Below the pieces are notes generated by a model, which ran no database searches, was not told the origin of the DNA, and saw nothing but the letters and a program-made list of their open reading frames with translations. Source: Chitinophaga polysaccharea (GTDB taxonomy: Bacteria; Bacteroidota; Bacteroidia; Chitinophagales; Chitinophagaceae). Taken from it: 64,000 nt of DNA. The first letter of the stretch is position 1. Every line of letters starts with the position of its first letter. The DNA is taken from positions 682,001 through 746,000 of the forward strand of contig NZ_CABFVU010000003.1 in NCBI RefSeq assembly GCF_902150045.1, read 5' to 3'. Position numbers and translations under genes: made by a program. Shown piece after piece: positions 7,824 to 15,967 of the stretch.

Positions 7824-8369
7824 TTATTTAAGTTGATCCCTGACTACCATGAGCGCGTAACCGAGCAGGTTATGCCCGCGCCATAGCAGCGGATTTTCCA
7901 CGTTTTCGCTGGTAGCGGCCATGCCAATGCCCCATATGCGGTCCATAGGGCTGGCTTCCACCAGTATGCGCCCGTGTGTGTTAATTAAAAAAGTTTTCAA
8001 TGCCGGGTACTGCGAAAATTTGTGATGGTTCCCCTCCACAACCAGGTCGAATTTATGCGCATCCCAGGTAGCCGCGTCAAAGTTTTTCACTTGTCTTCCC
8101 AGCTTCTTGGCTTCATCCGGCGTGTTGGCAAGCAGGATCTTCTGCAGCGTGGCGTTGTCATTGAACAGCCGGGCCTTCCCTGCCATCATCCAGTGTTCTG
8201 CTGTTTTATAGATGACACTGTTTACAGTGAAAGGCGAGGGCCACCACTGGCTGAAACAGCTCTGGGTAATGCTACCATCCGCAGAGGGACGGTGGCCCCA
8301 GAAGAAGATGAATTTTATTCTTTCTTTGGCCTGATACTTCGCGATCAGCCAGTTATTATCGTACTTCAT
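7824..8369 (-). CDS. NADAR family ADP-ribose N-glycosidase (YbiA-like)
   Basis: The start ATG at 8369 (MKYDNNWLIAKYQ) is preferred to an in-frame TTG at 8378. The protein is about 181 residues and shows the whole NADAR signature: FIFFWGHRPS, SQWWPSPFTVNSVIYKTAEHWMMAGKARLF, AKKLGRQVKNFD, KFSQYPALKTFLINT and LVEASPMDRIWGIGM. NADAR proteins cleave N-glycosidic bonds, known on riboflavin-pathway intermediates and on ADP-ribosyl-guanosine in nucleic acid. Its first 14 bp overlap the end of the PARG-like gene, and kptA follows after 1 bp. A perfect -7 box inside the upstream gene could give it its own, leaderless transcript. Confidence 0.92.
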   Translation of the reverse strand: MKYDNNWLIAKYQAKERIKFIFFWGHRPSADGSITQSCFSQWWPSPFTVNSVIYKTAEHWMMAGKARLFNDNATLQKILLANTPDEAKKLGRQVKNFDAATWDAHKFDLVVEGNHHKFSQYPALKTFLINTHGRILVEASPMDRIWGIGMAATSENVENPLLWRGHNLLGYALMVVRDQLK

Positions 8370-9222
8370 TGTAAGCAAATTTATGATTGAATGCCTGCCT
8401 GTTTACCTGCTTATCCGATGTATCATACACAGCGAACACGATCTGGCGGAACGCATGTTTGAACGTATCGTTATGCAGCAGATGGTGTGCAAACCATCGG
8501 GCAATATCGTTTGGGTCGTTCCTGAATACGCCGCAGCCCCAGGCGCCCAGAACCAGGGTGGTTTGCCCATGCACCACTGCCAAGGATAACAATTTCTCAA
8601 TCCTTGACAGCATTACCGGTTCCATCTCTTTCAGGCGTTCCGGGTCATTGGCCCGGAGCGCACCTGCGTTTACTGCGGGTGAGGTTAATATGGCCACACA
8701 ATAATGCTGGTCCAGTAGTTCATCATTGTCGTCCCGGAAAACGGGTACCTGTGGAGTATAGATCATTTGATCCGTATACAGCAGGGTACTATGATGCCGG
8801 TTGAAATCATACATTTCCTGTTTTGTTTTCAGGCTGGCGTACAATCCACTGGCTCTTGCCAACGCTTCTTCCTGTGCCTGTGCTCCGCCAAGAAAGCCGC
8901 CACCCGGATTTTTTGCCGAAGCAAAGTTGAGGCAGCATACTTCTTTAATGCCCTCCGCTGCTACCAGTCTGCGTGCAGCCGCGAAAGTAGTTTCACCGGT
9001 AACGCTGATGCTAACGGGTGCATGCCGCACCGACTTCAACAGCTGATCACGTTGTTTAAATACCGTATCAAAATCATCCGGCTTGTATAATATTGTATTA
9101 TCAACAGCAGTTTGTAAATCTTTGCTGATATCTACCTGCTTGTTGTGTTGGTTCATGTAATGGCCTGCTTCCAGTATGTCCAGTGTTTCATAGGCAATAG
9201 CCATTCTTTTGTTTTTGTTCAT
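8356..9222 (-). CDS. TIGR02452 family microbial-type poly(ADP-ribose) glycohydrolase-like protein
   Basis: This 288-residue protein carries the PARG signature GGG-x(6-8)-QEE at residues 107-119 (GGGFLGGAQAQEE), preceded by LNFASAKNP. That places it in the macrodomain-like bacterial PARG group (TIGR02452). The second Glu of QEE is the family's catalytic acid for hydrolysing ribose-ribose or ADP-ribosyl bonds. Further conserved blocks are VAILTSPAVNAGALR and LVLGAWGCGVFRNDP near the C-terminus. It is the first gene of a tight three-gene set with NADAR and KptA, and its end overlaps NADAR by 14 bp. No ADP-ribosyltransferase toxin is adjacent. Confidence 0.9.
   Translation of the reverse strand: MNKNKRMAIAYETLDILEAGHYMNQHNKQVDISKDLQTAVDNTILYKPDDFDTVFKQRDQLLKSVRHAPVSISVTGETTFAAARRLVAAEGIKEVCCLNFASAKNPGGGFLGGAQAQEEALARASGLYASLKTKQEMYDFNRHHSTLLYTDQMIYTPQVPVFRDDNDELLDQHYCVAILTSPAVNAGALRANDPERLKEMEPVMLSRIEKLLSLAVVHGQTTLVLGAWGCGVFRNDPNDIARWFAHHLLHNDTFKHAFRQIVFAVYDTSDKQVNRQAFNHKFAYNEVR
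8376..8383 (-). promoter_or_regulatory. Putative internal -7 box for NADAR-kptA
   Basis: The minus strand reads TAAATTTG (full consensus), six bases before the NADAR ATG and inside the last codons of the PARG-like gene. It could allow NADAR and kptA to be transcribed without the first gene. Confidence 0.4.
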
Positions 9223-9304
9223 GTTGCTTTAGTTTTTCACTGGTGCAGGAATGTTGCCGGGGTTAACAGTTCCATTACACCCGTGCTGGGTTATAATTTG
9301 TTTA

Positions 9305-9317
9305 CGTCATTTTGACG
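9305..9317 (-). promoter_or_regulatory. Short palindrome upstream of the ADP-ribose cassette
   Basis: CGTCA-TTT-TGACG is a perfect 5-3-5 inverted repeat about 85-95 bp before the PARG-like start. On the minus strand it is preceded by TTACTTTG, a near -7 box. It is a candidate operator for the cassette. The rest of the 294-bp gap 9223-9516 is AT-rich, with no gene visible. Confidence 0.3.
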
Positions 9318-9460
9318 CAAAGTAAAGAAATATTTTTCTAATGCAGATATTTTTTTTCCGGAGATGAATAGCATTTGATACTTCTTATCATGAATTGAGG
9401 AAACTATATTATTAAAAAACACCTCAAAGAATATCCTGGTAAATCCCTTCTTTCAGAAAA

Positions 9461-9487
9461 TAAATTTGGAATTCAATTGTACACAAT
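9461..9487 (+). promoter_or_regulatory. ohr promoter with putative OhrR operator
   Basis: TAAATTTG at 9461-9468 is a full -7 match. Right after it, at the expected start of transcription, ATTGT-AC-ACAAT (9476-9487) forms an inverted repeat with ACAAT/ATTGT half-sites like those bound by OhrR-type MarR proteins. The position fits repression of ohr by the OhrR encoded two genes downstream. Confidence 0.45.
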
Positions 9488-9516
9488 CTAATTTTACACA
9501 ATAAATAAAAACACTC

Positions 9517-9942
9517 ATGGAAAAGATCGAAAAGTTGTACACAGCGCACGCCAGCGTTACCGGCGGCAGAAACGGACATATTGTATCGTCAGACGGCGTA
9601 CTGGATCTCGAAGTAAGAATGCCAAAAGAACTCGGTGGCAGCGGCGGCGCCTACACCAACCCGGAACAATTGTTTGCGGCGGGTTATGCTGCCTGCTTTG
9701 ATGGCGCCCTCAACCTGGTGATCAGAACCCAGAAAGTGACCACCGGCACTACACAGGTAAATGCGGAAGTTAGCATCGGCAAGAACAATAACGGCGGTTA
9801 TGGGTTATCAGTAGAGTTACAGGTTTCTATTCCGGGTGTGGAAAGGGAACTGGCACAGGAACTGCTGGAAAAAGCACACCAGGTATGTCCTTACTCCAAT
9901 GCTACCCGGGGTAATATAGAAGTAACATTAACACTGATCTAA
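9517..9942 (+). CDS. ohr: Organic hydroperoxide resistance protein (Ohr, OsmC superfamily)
   Basis: The 141-residue protein has both redox cysteines of Ohr: Cys60 (AAGYAACFDGAL, peroxidatic) and Cys124 (HQVCPYSNATRGN, resolving). Arg18 and Glu50, which position the peroxidatic Cys, are in place. Ohr reduces organic and fatty-acid hydroperoxides in the cytoplasm using lipoylated proteins. It leads a three-gene run with a DJ-1/PfpI protein and OhrR. A -7 box and an OhrR-like palindrome lie 30-56 bp upstream. Confidence 0.95.
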   Translation: MEKIEKLYTAHASVTGGRNGHIVSSDGVLDLEVRMPKELGGSGGAYTNPEQLFAAGYAACFDGALNLVIRTQKVTTGTTQVNAEVSIGKNNNGGYGLSVELQVSIPGVERELAQELLEKAHQVCPYSNATRGNIEVTLTLI

Positions 9943-9952
9943 ACTTCATTTT

Positions 9953-10630
9953 ATGAAAGTATTAATCGTACTGACATCGCACAGTGAACTGGGGAACACC
10001 GGTCATAAAACCGGTTTCTGGGTGGAGGAATTTGCCGCTCCCTATTACGTGCTGGCAGATGCCGGAGCCGAGATCACCCTGGCTTCTCCCAAAGGCGGGC
10101 AACCACCTATTGATCCGAAAAGTGAGCTGCCTGAATTCCAGACGGAAGCTACTACCCGCTTTAAAAAGGATGAAGCACTGCAACAAAAACTTGCTGCCAC
10201 CATGAAGCTCAACGAGGCAAACGCCTCCGACTACGACGCGGTATTTTATCCCGGCGGGCACGGCCCCCTGTGGGACCTCGCCAATGATCCCGCCTCTGTG
10301 TCGCTGATTGAAACTTTTTACAGGCAACATAAACCGGTGGCATTTGTATGCCATGCTCCTGCTGCACTGCTCAGGGTAAAAGACGCGGATGGCGCGCCAC
10401 TGGTAAAAGGAAAAGAAGTAACCGGGTTCAGTAATGGAGAAGAAGAAGCGGTACAATTAACCAACGTAGTGCCGTTCCTGTTAGAAGATGAATTGAAGCA
10501 ACTCGGCGGAATTTACAGCAAGGGGAAGGACTGGCATTCCTATGCGCTGAAAGACGGGTTGCTGATCACCGGTCAGAACCCCGCATCCTCTGCGGCGGTG
10601 GCACAGATATTAATGGAAACATTAGCTTAA
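9953..10630 (+). CDS. DJ-1/PfpI family protein (type 1 glutamine amidotransferase-like, Hsp31 type)
   Basis: The protein has 225 residues with the nucleophile elbow FVCHAPAALL (Cys133-His134) and an N-terminal VEEF acidic residue (Glu25/26) that completes the Hsp31-type active site. The oxyanion stretch FYPGGHGP is at about residues 99-105. Members act as glyoxalase III, deglycase or holding chaperone; which applies cannot be read. It starts 10 bp after ohr and sits before ohrR, so a role in handling oxidative or carbonyl stress is likely. Confidence 0.88.
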   Translation: MKVLIVLTSHSELGNTGHKTGFWVEEFAAPYYVLADAGAEITLASPKGGQPPIDPKSELPEFQTEATTRFKKDEALQQKLAATMKLNEANASDYDAVFYPGGHGPLWDLANDPASVSLIETFYRQHKPVAFVCHAPAALLRVKDADGAPLVKGKEVTGFSNGEEEAVQLTNVVPFLLEDELKQLGGIYSKGKDWHSYALKDGLLITGQNPASSAAVAQILMETLA

Positions 10631-10635
10631 TTTTG
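10628..10635 (+). promoter_or_regulatory. Putative internal -7 box for ohrR
   Basis: TAATTTTG is a full TAnnTTTG match that overlaps the TAA stop of the DJ-1/PfpI gene. It is 19 bp upstream of the ohrR TTG start and could give the regulator its own low-level transcript. Confidence 0.35.
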
Positions 10636-10654
10636 TGTTGCTAAATATGCTGCC

Positions 10655-11086
10655 TTGAAACAACAACTGAAATTATCAAATCAACTTTGCTTCTCATTTT
10701 ATGCTTTGTCGAGGCTGGTAACTTCGCATTACCAGCCTTTACTTGGCGCCCTGGACCTCACCTACCCGCAGTACCTTGTTATGCTGGCGCTATGGGAGCA
10801 TGATATTTTATCGGTGAAAGCACTGGGCCGGCTGCTTATGCTGGATTCAGGCACGTTAACGCCTTTGCTAAAAAGACTGGAAGCAAAAAAACTGATCAAA
10901 CGTGTACGCAGCAAGGAAGATGAACGGATTGTAAACATCCACCTGACAGCAGCCGGAAAACATCTGCAGCAACAGGCTGCAGATGTCCCCGAAAAGATCA
11001 GCTGCAGCATGGGATTTACGGCTGAAGAATTCAATACGCTGAAACCAATGATCGATATTATCCTGCAAAGACATGCAGAAGAATAA
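10655..11086 (+). CDS. ohrR: MarR family organic-peroxide-sensing repressor OhrR
   Basis: This 143-residue winged-helix protein has the OhrR N-terminal motif LSNQLCFSFYALSR with the peroxide-sensing Cys12. The DNA-binding helices cover SVKALGRLLMLDSGTLTPLLKRLEAKKLI, and the wing contains RSKEDERIVNIHLT. OhrR represses ohr and lets go when its cysteine is oxidised by organic peroxide. The start is TTG at 10655; the ATG at 10647 is out of frame and stops after three codons. The gene follows ohr and the DJ-1/PfpI gene on the same strand. Confidence 0.92.
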   Translation: MKQQLKLSNQLCFSFYALSRLVTSHYQPLLGALDLTYPQYLVMLALWEHDILSVKALGRLLMLDSGTLTPLLKRLEAKKLIKRVRSKEDERIVNIHLTAAGKHLQQQAADVPEKISCSMGFTAEEFNTLKPMIDIILQRHAEE

Positions 11087-11093
11087 CAGGCAG

Positions 11094-12626
11094 CTATTTT
11101 ACAGCCACCATATATTCCGGGTCTTCTATAATATTTACTTCTATTACACCTGCGGCATCTTTCAGCAGCTGCCGGCAGTCGGCGCTCAGGTGTCTTAAAT
11201 GCAGCTTTTTATCTGCCTGGCGGTAACGCCCCGTTAATTTATTCAATGCCTCAATACCGCTCATATCCGCAATGCGGCTATCTTTGAAATCAATGATCAC
11301 CTCTGCCGGATCATTGGCTACATCAAACTTCTCACTAAATGCTGCCACCGATCCAAAAAACAACGGGCCATATATCTCATAATGCTTAATGCCTTTTTCA
11401 TTAGTGTATTTCCGTGCACGGATCCTTTTGGCGCTTTCCCATGCAAACACCAGCGCAGAAATAATGACCCCAATAAGCACTGCCAGCGCCAGGTTATGCA
11501 GCCACACCGTGATAACTGCTACCAGTATCCCCACAAAAATATCTGCCCGGGGCATTTTGTTGATGATACGAAAACTGGCCCATTCAAAAGTAGAGATCGC
11601 CACCATCAGCATTACGCCTGTGAGTGCCGCCATGGGTAAGCGTTCTATCACCGGCGCTCCGAAAAGCACTACAGCGAGGATGGTCAGCGATGCTATTATC
11701 CCGGATAGGCGCAATTTTGCACCGGCAGAAAGATTTACAAATGTTTGGGCTATCATGGCACAACCACCCATACCATAGAAAACGCCATTCAGCATATTCG
11801 CTCCACCCTGTGCAATTGCTTCCCTGTTGCTGTTTCCCCTGGTGCCTGTCATTTCATCCACCAGGTTTAGTGTCAGCAGGCTTTCGGTAAGCCCTACCCC
11901 TGCCATGATCAGTGCATAAGGGAAAACCACCTGTAACGTTTCAAAAGTAAAAGGTGCCTGCGGAAGGTGAAACGGCGGAAAGCCACCGCTTACGGCGGCA
12001 ATATCCTTCACCGTGCGGGTAGAGATCCCGAAGGCCAGCACTACTGTAAATATCACGATAATAGCCACCAGTGATGCGGGTATCTTTTTTGTTATTCTGG
12101 GAAAGAAGATAACTATGGCAATAGTCAATGCGACCAGTCCTATCATGGTCCAAAGAGGATGTCCGCTCATCCATACCAGCTCGCTGCCTTGCATGGTTTT
12201 AAACTGCCGGAACTGCGACATAAAAATAATTACCGCCAGCCCATTCACAAATCCATACATCACCGGCTGTGGCACCAGCCTGATAAATTTACCCAGCTTA
12301 AACACCCCTACCAGTAATTGTAACACCCCGGCCAGCAGCACCGCCGCAAACACATATTCCAGCCCGTGCAACTGCATCAGTGCAATCAGCACCACAGCGG
12401 TGGCTCCGGCGCCACCGGATACCATACCGGGCCTTCCTCCGAAAACAGCGGTCACCAACCCCATTATAAAGGCAGCATACAATCCCACCAGTGGCGGGAA
12501 GCCGGCCAGTATGGCAAAGGACAAAGACTCCGGGATCATGGTCATGGCCACGGTAAGCCCTGCCAGTATCTCCGATCTGTAATCCGGTTGCTGTGAGAAA
12601 TCAAATAAACCAGTAAAAGTCTTCAT
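11094..12626 (-). CDS. SulP family inorganic anion transporter with STAS domain
   Basis: The 510-residue membrane protein starts with the SulP signature (SEILAGLTVAMTMIPESLSFAILAGFPPLVGLYAAF) and has about 12-14 hydrophobic segments up to about residue 400. The last 100 residues are a cytoplasmic STAS domain (EVIIDFKDSRIADMSGIEALNKL). SulP proteins carry sulfate, bicarbonate or dicarboxylates; the substrate cannot be assigned from sequence alone. The stop lies 7 bp from the convergent ohrR stop. A full -7 box lies 34 bp upstream of the start. Confidence 0.92.
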   Translation of the reverse strand: MKTFTGLFDFSQQPDYRSEILAGLTVAMTMIPESLSFAILAGFPPLVGLYAAFIMGLVTAVFGGRPGMVSGGAGATAVVLIALMQLHGLEYVFAAVLLAGVLQLLVGVFKLGKFIRLVPQPVMYGFVNGLAVIIFMSQFRQFKTMQGSELVWMSGHPLWTMIGLVALTIAIVIFFPRITKKIPASLVAIIVIFTVVLAFGISTRTVKDIAAVSGGFPPFHLPQAPFTFETLQVVFPYALIMAGVGLTESLLTLNLVDEMTGTRGNSNREAIAQGGANMLNGVFYGMGGCAMIAQTFVNLSAGAKLRLSGIIASLTILAVVLFGAPVIERLPMAALTGVMLMVAISTFEWASFRIINKMPRADIFVGILVAVITVWLHNLALAVLIGVIISALVFAWESAKRIRARKYTNEKGIKHYEIYGPLFFGSVAAFSEKFDVANDPAEVIIDFKDSRIADMSGIEALNKLTGRYRQADKKLHLRHLSADCRQLLKDAAGVIEVNIIEDPEYMVAVK

Positions 12627-12659
12627 CAGAAAAATTTAGGTGTCGGTTTTAAAGAGGCG

Positions 12660-12667
12660 CAAAGGTA
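12660..12667 (-). promoter_or_regulatory. Putative -7 box for the SulP gene
   Basis: The minus strand reads TACCTTTG, a full TAnnTTTG match, 34 bp before the ATG. No convincing -33 element is visible. Confidence 0.45.
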
Positions 12668-12774
12668 CGCATTAACCGGTACTCATATTATTATGTACAG
12701 GTTATAATTTCTTCGGCTGAATGATTATCTTTCTCTCCTATAGTTCTGTAAACCTTATTTAATTGTTCCACGCT

Positions 12775-14133
12775 ATGGAGAATTTCAACATTAACCGTCG
12801 CCGTTTCCTGAAGGGAGCCACGGCTACGCTGGCACTTTCCGCTATCGGCGCCAGTGCGCTGGATTTTATTAATCCCGCAAAACCCTTGCGGGTAGCCCTG
12901 ATCGGCACAGGATGGTATGGTAAAAGCGATTTGTTCCGCCTTATCCAGGTGGCGCCGGTAAAAGTAGTAGCCCTTTGTGATGCAGATAAAAATATGCTCC
13001 AGGCAGCAGCGGAAATGGTGCGCAAACGGCAGGCTTCCGGTGAAACGCCCCGCCTGTATGCTGATTACCGTAAGCTGTTGTCTGAAAATGAACTGGACAT
13101 TGTATTGATAGGTACTCCGGATCACTGGCATGCCCTTCAAACTATAGAGGCCCTCAAAGCCGGCGCCAACGTATATGTACAAAAGCCTATCAGCGTGGAT
13201 GTTATTGAAGGAGAAGCCATGGTAGCCGCCGCCCGCAGGTATAACCGTGTGGTGCAGGTGGGCACACAGCGGAAAAGCACGCCCCATTTGATAGATGCCA
13301 AGAAAAATATTGTAGACGCCGGCCTGCTTGGCAAAATATCACACGTGGAAATGTGCTGTTATTACCATATGCGCAACAACGGCAACCCGCCGGTACAGTC
13401 TGTGCCAGCGTATTTCGATTATGAAATGTGGACAGGCCCCGCTCCCCTGCGGCCTTACGACGGGCTGCCACACGTGCGCTGGTGGCGTACTTTTATGGAA
13501 TATGGCAACGGCATCATGGGCGATATGTGCGTGCATATGTTCGACACCGTACGCTGGATGCTGCACCTCGGATGGCCCAAACGTATCAGCTCCACCGGTG
13601 GTATTTATGTACAGAAAGAAGGCAAATCGAATATCGCCGATACACAGTCGGCCATTTTTGAATACGATGAGCTCAACTGTGTATGGCAGCACCGTACCTG
13701 GGGCACACCTGCTGATCCAAAGTACCCGTGGTCATTTAAACTATACGGGGAAAAAGGCACACTGGCGGCCAGTACTATGTCGTACGACTTTATCCCTGAA
13801 GGCAACGGTACTCCCATTCACAAGGATGTAGTATATGAAAAGGAGAAATACCCGGAAGACCTTACCGAACCGGCTATTGAGCTGAATGCAGCACCGGCTA
13901 CCCGCCTGCATATGCTGGATTTCCTCGGTGCTATAAAAAATGGCGGCAGACCTGTTGCTGATATAGAGGAAGGACACATTTCAACTGCCAGCTGTATCCT
14001 CGCCAATATATCCATGCAAACAGGAAGGCCTGTGGTATATGATCCGCAGAAACGGATCATTACCGGCGATCCCGCTGCCACGGCGCTGTTACAACGGCCG
14101 TACCGGGAGCCATGGATACACCCGGTAGTTTAA
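12775..14133 (+). CDS. Tat-exported Gfo/Idh/MocA family oxidoreductase
   Basis: From the ATG at 12775 the protein has 452 residues; an in-frame TTG four codons earlier is less likely. The N-terminus is a twin-arginine signal (NRRRFLKGATATLALSAIGASA), so it is exported folded, presumably with its nucleotide bound. The NAD(P)-binding motif VALIGTGWYGK and the TPDHWH segment follow. The usual E-K-P motif is YVQKPI here, with Gln in place of Glu; Lys is kept. Periplasmic members act on glycosides or sugars. It converges on the rhamnosidase operon across a shared terminator. Confidence 0.88.
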   Translation: MENFNINRRRFLKGATATLALSAIGASALDFINPAKPLRVALIGTGWYGKSDLFRLIQVAPVKVVALCDADKNMLQAAAEMVRKRQASGETPRLYADYRKLLSENELDIVLIGTPDHWHALQTIEALKAGANVYVQKPISVDVIEGEAMVAAARRYNRVVQVGTQRKSTPHLIDAKKNIVDAGLLGKISHVEMCCYYHMRNNGNPPVQSVPAYFDYEMWTGPAPLRPYDGLPHVRWWRTFMEYGNGIMGDMCVHMFDTVRWMLHLGWPKRISSTGGIYVQKEGKSNIADTQSAIFEYDELNCVWQHRTWGTPADPKYPWSFKLYGEKGTLAASTMSYDFIPEGNGTPIHKDVVYEKEKYPEDLTEPAIELNAAPATRLHMLDFLGAIKNGGRPVADIEEGHISTASCILANISMQTGRPVVYDPQKRIITGDPAATALLQRPYREPWIHPVV

Positions 14134-14144
14134 TTTTAAAGACA

Positions 14145-14183
14145 TAAAAAAGAACGGCGCTGATCACATGCCGTTCTTTTTTC
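14145..14183. terminator. Bidirectional terminator between the oxidoreductase and the rhamnose operon
   Basis: An A-rich/T-rich hairpin (AAAAAAGAACGGC with GCCGTTCTTTTTT, 11-nt loop) works on both strands. It closes the plus-strand oxidoreductase and the minus-strand rhamnose operon that ends at 14191. Confidence 0.9.
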
Positions 14184-14190
14184 TTTAAAC

Positions 14191-15957
14191 CTACTTCCTG
14201 ATCACTTCCACCTGTGCAGGCGCTTTGATATCAGATTTAATTTTCCCATCAGAAAGTCGTGTATGCTTCACCGTTACCACTCCATAAGGTGTGGGAAATG
14301 TGCCTTCGGCATATTGCAGATCGCCCAGGTGAGGCGCTACCCTGATCACTTTACATCCCGGTTCCAGCACGGAAATACCAAGTACATGCTCCGTCAGCCA
14401 TGGCGTTGGTCCGGAGGCCCATCCATGGCATAGGCTATGACGGAAACCTTTGTAACAGTAAGCGCCATAGTCGCCGTGAATATCCTTTTTTCCCTGCGGC
14501 ACCAATTCATCAATGCGGGAAGCACCGGGCAACCAGTCCATATTAAAATCCTCCCAGAATGTAGTAGCGCCCAAATTCAGCATAGCGCCCCAGTAAGTGC
14601 GGATATCGTTTAGCCCTCCCTGGTAGTCGCCCGCTTTTGCTTTTGCCTGCAGCATATAGTAGCCGTAAAAAGTGGAGTAATCCTTTACACCGCCGGCGCT
14701 TATAATCTCATCATTCATTTTCTTCGCAGGGGCCAGGCCTGATAATGCCATCAGCGCAGCGGCCTGTTTGGAACCGCTGGCATCAGGTACATGCTGCTTC
14801 AGCCTTGCCACCGCAGTGTTGCATTTTTTTACGGTAGCTTCATCGTTCAATATTTTGCTTAACGCTGCGCCAGCATCCAGTGTCATGATCATCATGGCCT
14901 GCAGACCCGCATGAATACCGGCTTTATTTTCACTGGATGGCCAGTCGAGGAAACGGGTGCCGTCGTTAAGGTCTTCACTGTTGTTGGCGTCAATTTTTTT
15001 TGTGAGATGATCCAGCAATCCTTTCAGGTAACCAGCCTGTTGTTTCAGGTAAGCGAGGTTACCGGTGTGCTGGTACCAGTCGCGCTGTATAAGCACCCAC
15101 CACATGGAATAGGACACCATGCCATTCATATACTGTGGCAACGGGGTGATATCGCGGGAAAGATCCAGGCTTTGAGGCACTACTTCATTATACCCGAAAA
15201 CGGTACTGATGGTAGATGTTTCGGGGTGCATATCACCGATCCATACAAGGCGGTCCCGTTTTATACCATCCCATAAATAATCCTGCATATTCAAATGAAC
15301 TGTGTATGCGCCGGTGAGCCAGATCTTATTCAGTAAGGTATCGCTGCACTTAAAAGAGCCGAGGTAAGGAATGTCGCGGTATACGAAGATGGCCCTTACT
15401 TCCTTGAGTTGCAGTTCCGTGTTATCATCCGGCAGATCTATCCGTACAAAACGGAAACCGGTATTACCTATTTCCAGTTTGCCCAACCAGGGTACTTCTA
15501 CTATCATATCACGTATGGCGTGATCGTTGGTGGCATTTTTTCCCGGTTCAATATCACTCATAGCCTCACTTACAGATTCTCCAAAACGTACCCGCAGTTT
15601 TACCGGTTTGCCGCTTTTATGCATACCGGTAACCAGTTGCAGGCCTCCATGCAGTTCTTTCCCAAAGTCGAACAATAAGCCAGGATGTACCGTAGCCGTG
15701 CTTTTCAATACACACATATTCTGATTGGCCAGGTCGGCCTGCCCGTTACCCGGCAACAGGAAGCGTTGAGCATTGATGATATATTCGCCGGTAGCAGGTG
15801 TTTGCCATATAATTTTTTCGGGAGATAAATAACGCCGCACCGTAGCTGTTGACTGAACCGTGGCCATACGGCTGCTATCGAACACAGGTGGCAGCTGGGC
15901 AGCAGCTGAAATGCTGCATAACATCAGTGCGTATAAAATGTTGTTATATATTTTCAT
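14191..15957 (-). CDS. Exported alpha-L-rhamnosidase, GH78 family
   Basis: The protein has 588 residues with a signal peptide (ending CSISAAAQ). An N-terminal jelly-roll region (about 20-215) leads to an (alpha/alpha)6 barrel. The barrel carries the GH78 motif DGIKRDRLVWIGDMHPE and, further on, a TTFWEDFNMDW segment that should hold the second acidic catalytic residue. The C-terminal beta domain is CKVIRVAPHLGDLQYAEGTFPTPYGVV. It is shorter than many GH78 enzymes, lacking extra N-terminal modules. It removes terminal alpha-L-rhamnose in the periplasm or outside. It is the last gene of the rhamnose operon, 10 bp after the GH106 gene. Confidence 0.88.
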   Translation of the reverse strand: MKIYNNILYALMLCSISAAAQLPPVFDSSRMATVQSTATVRRYLSPEKIIWQTPATGEYIINAQRFLLPGNGQADLANQNMCVLKSTATVHPGLLFDFGKELHGGLQLVTGMHKSGKPVKLRVRFGESVSEAMSDIEPGKNATNDHAIRDMIVEVPWLGKLEIGNTGFRFVRIDLPDDNTELQLKEVRAIFVYRDIPYLGSFKCSDTLLNKIWLTGAYTVHLNMQDYLWDGIKRDRLVWIGDMHPETSTISTVFGYNEVVPQSLDLSRDITPLPQYMNGMVSYSMWWVLIQRDWYQHTGNLAYLKQQAGYLKGLLDHLTKKIDANNSEDLNDGTRFLDWPSSENKAGIHAGLQAMMIMTLDAGAALSKILNDEATVKKCNTAVARLKQHVPDASGSKQAAALMALSGLAPAKKMNDEIISAGGVKDYSTFYGYYMLQAKAKAGDYQGGLNDIRTYWGAMLNLGATTFWEDFNMDWLPGASRIDELVPQGKKDIHGDYGAYCYKGFRHSLCHGWASGPTPWLTEHVLGISVLEPGCKVIRVAPHLGDLQYAEGTFPTPYGVVTVKHTRLSDGKIKSDIKAPAQVEVIRK

Positions 15958-15967
15958 GTGATCAGAT

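Noticed and set aside
9395..9427. TTGAGG / CCTCAA inverted repeat upstream of ohr
   Set aside because: Only 6-bp arms with a 21-bp AT-rich spacer; too weak to call.
12013..12582. 189-codon plus-strand frame rich in Thr, Ile and Pro opposite the SulP gene
   Set aside because: This is the usual mirror of a membrane-protein gene read backwards; no start context.
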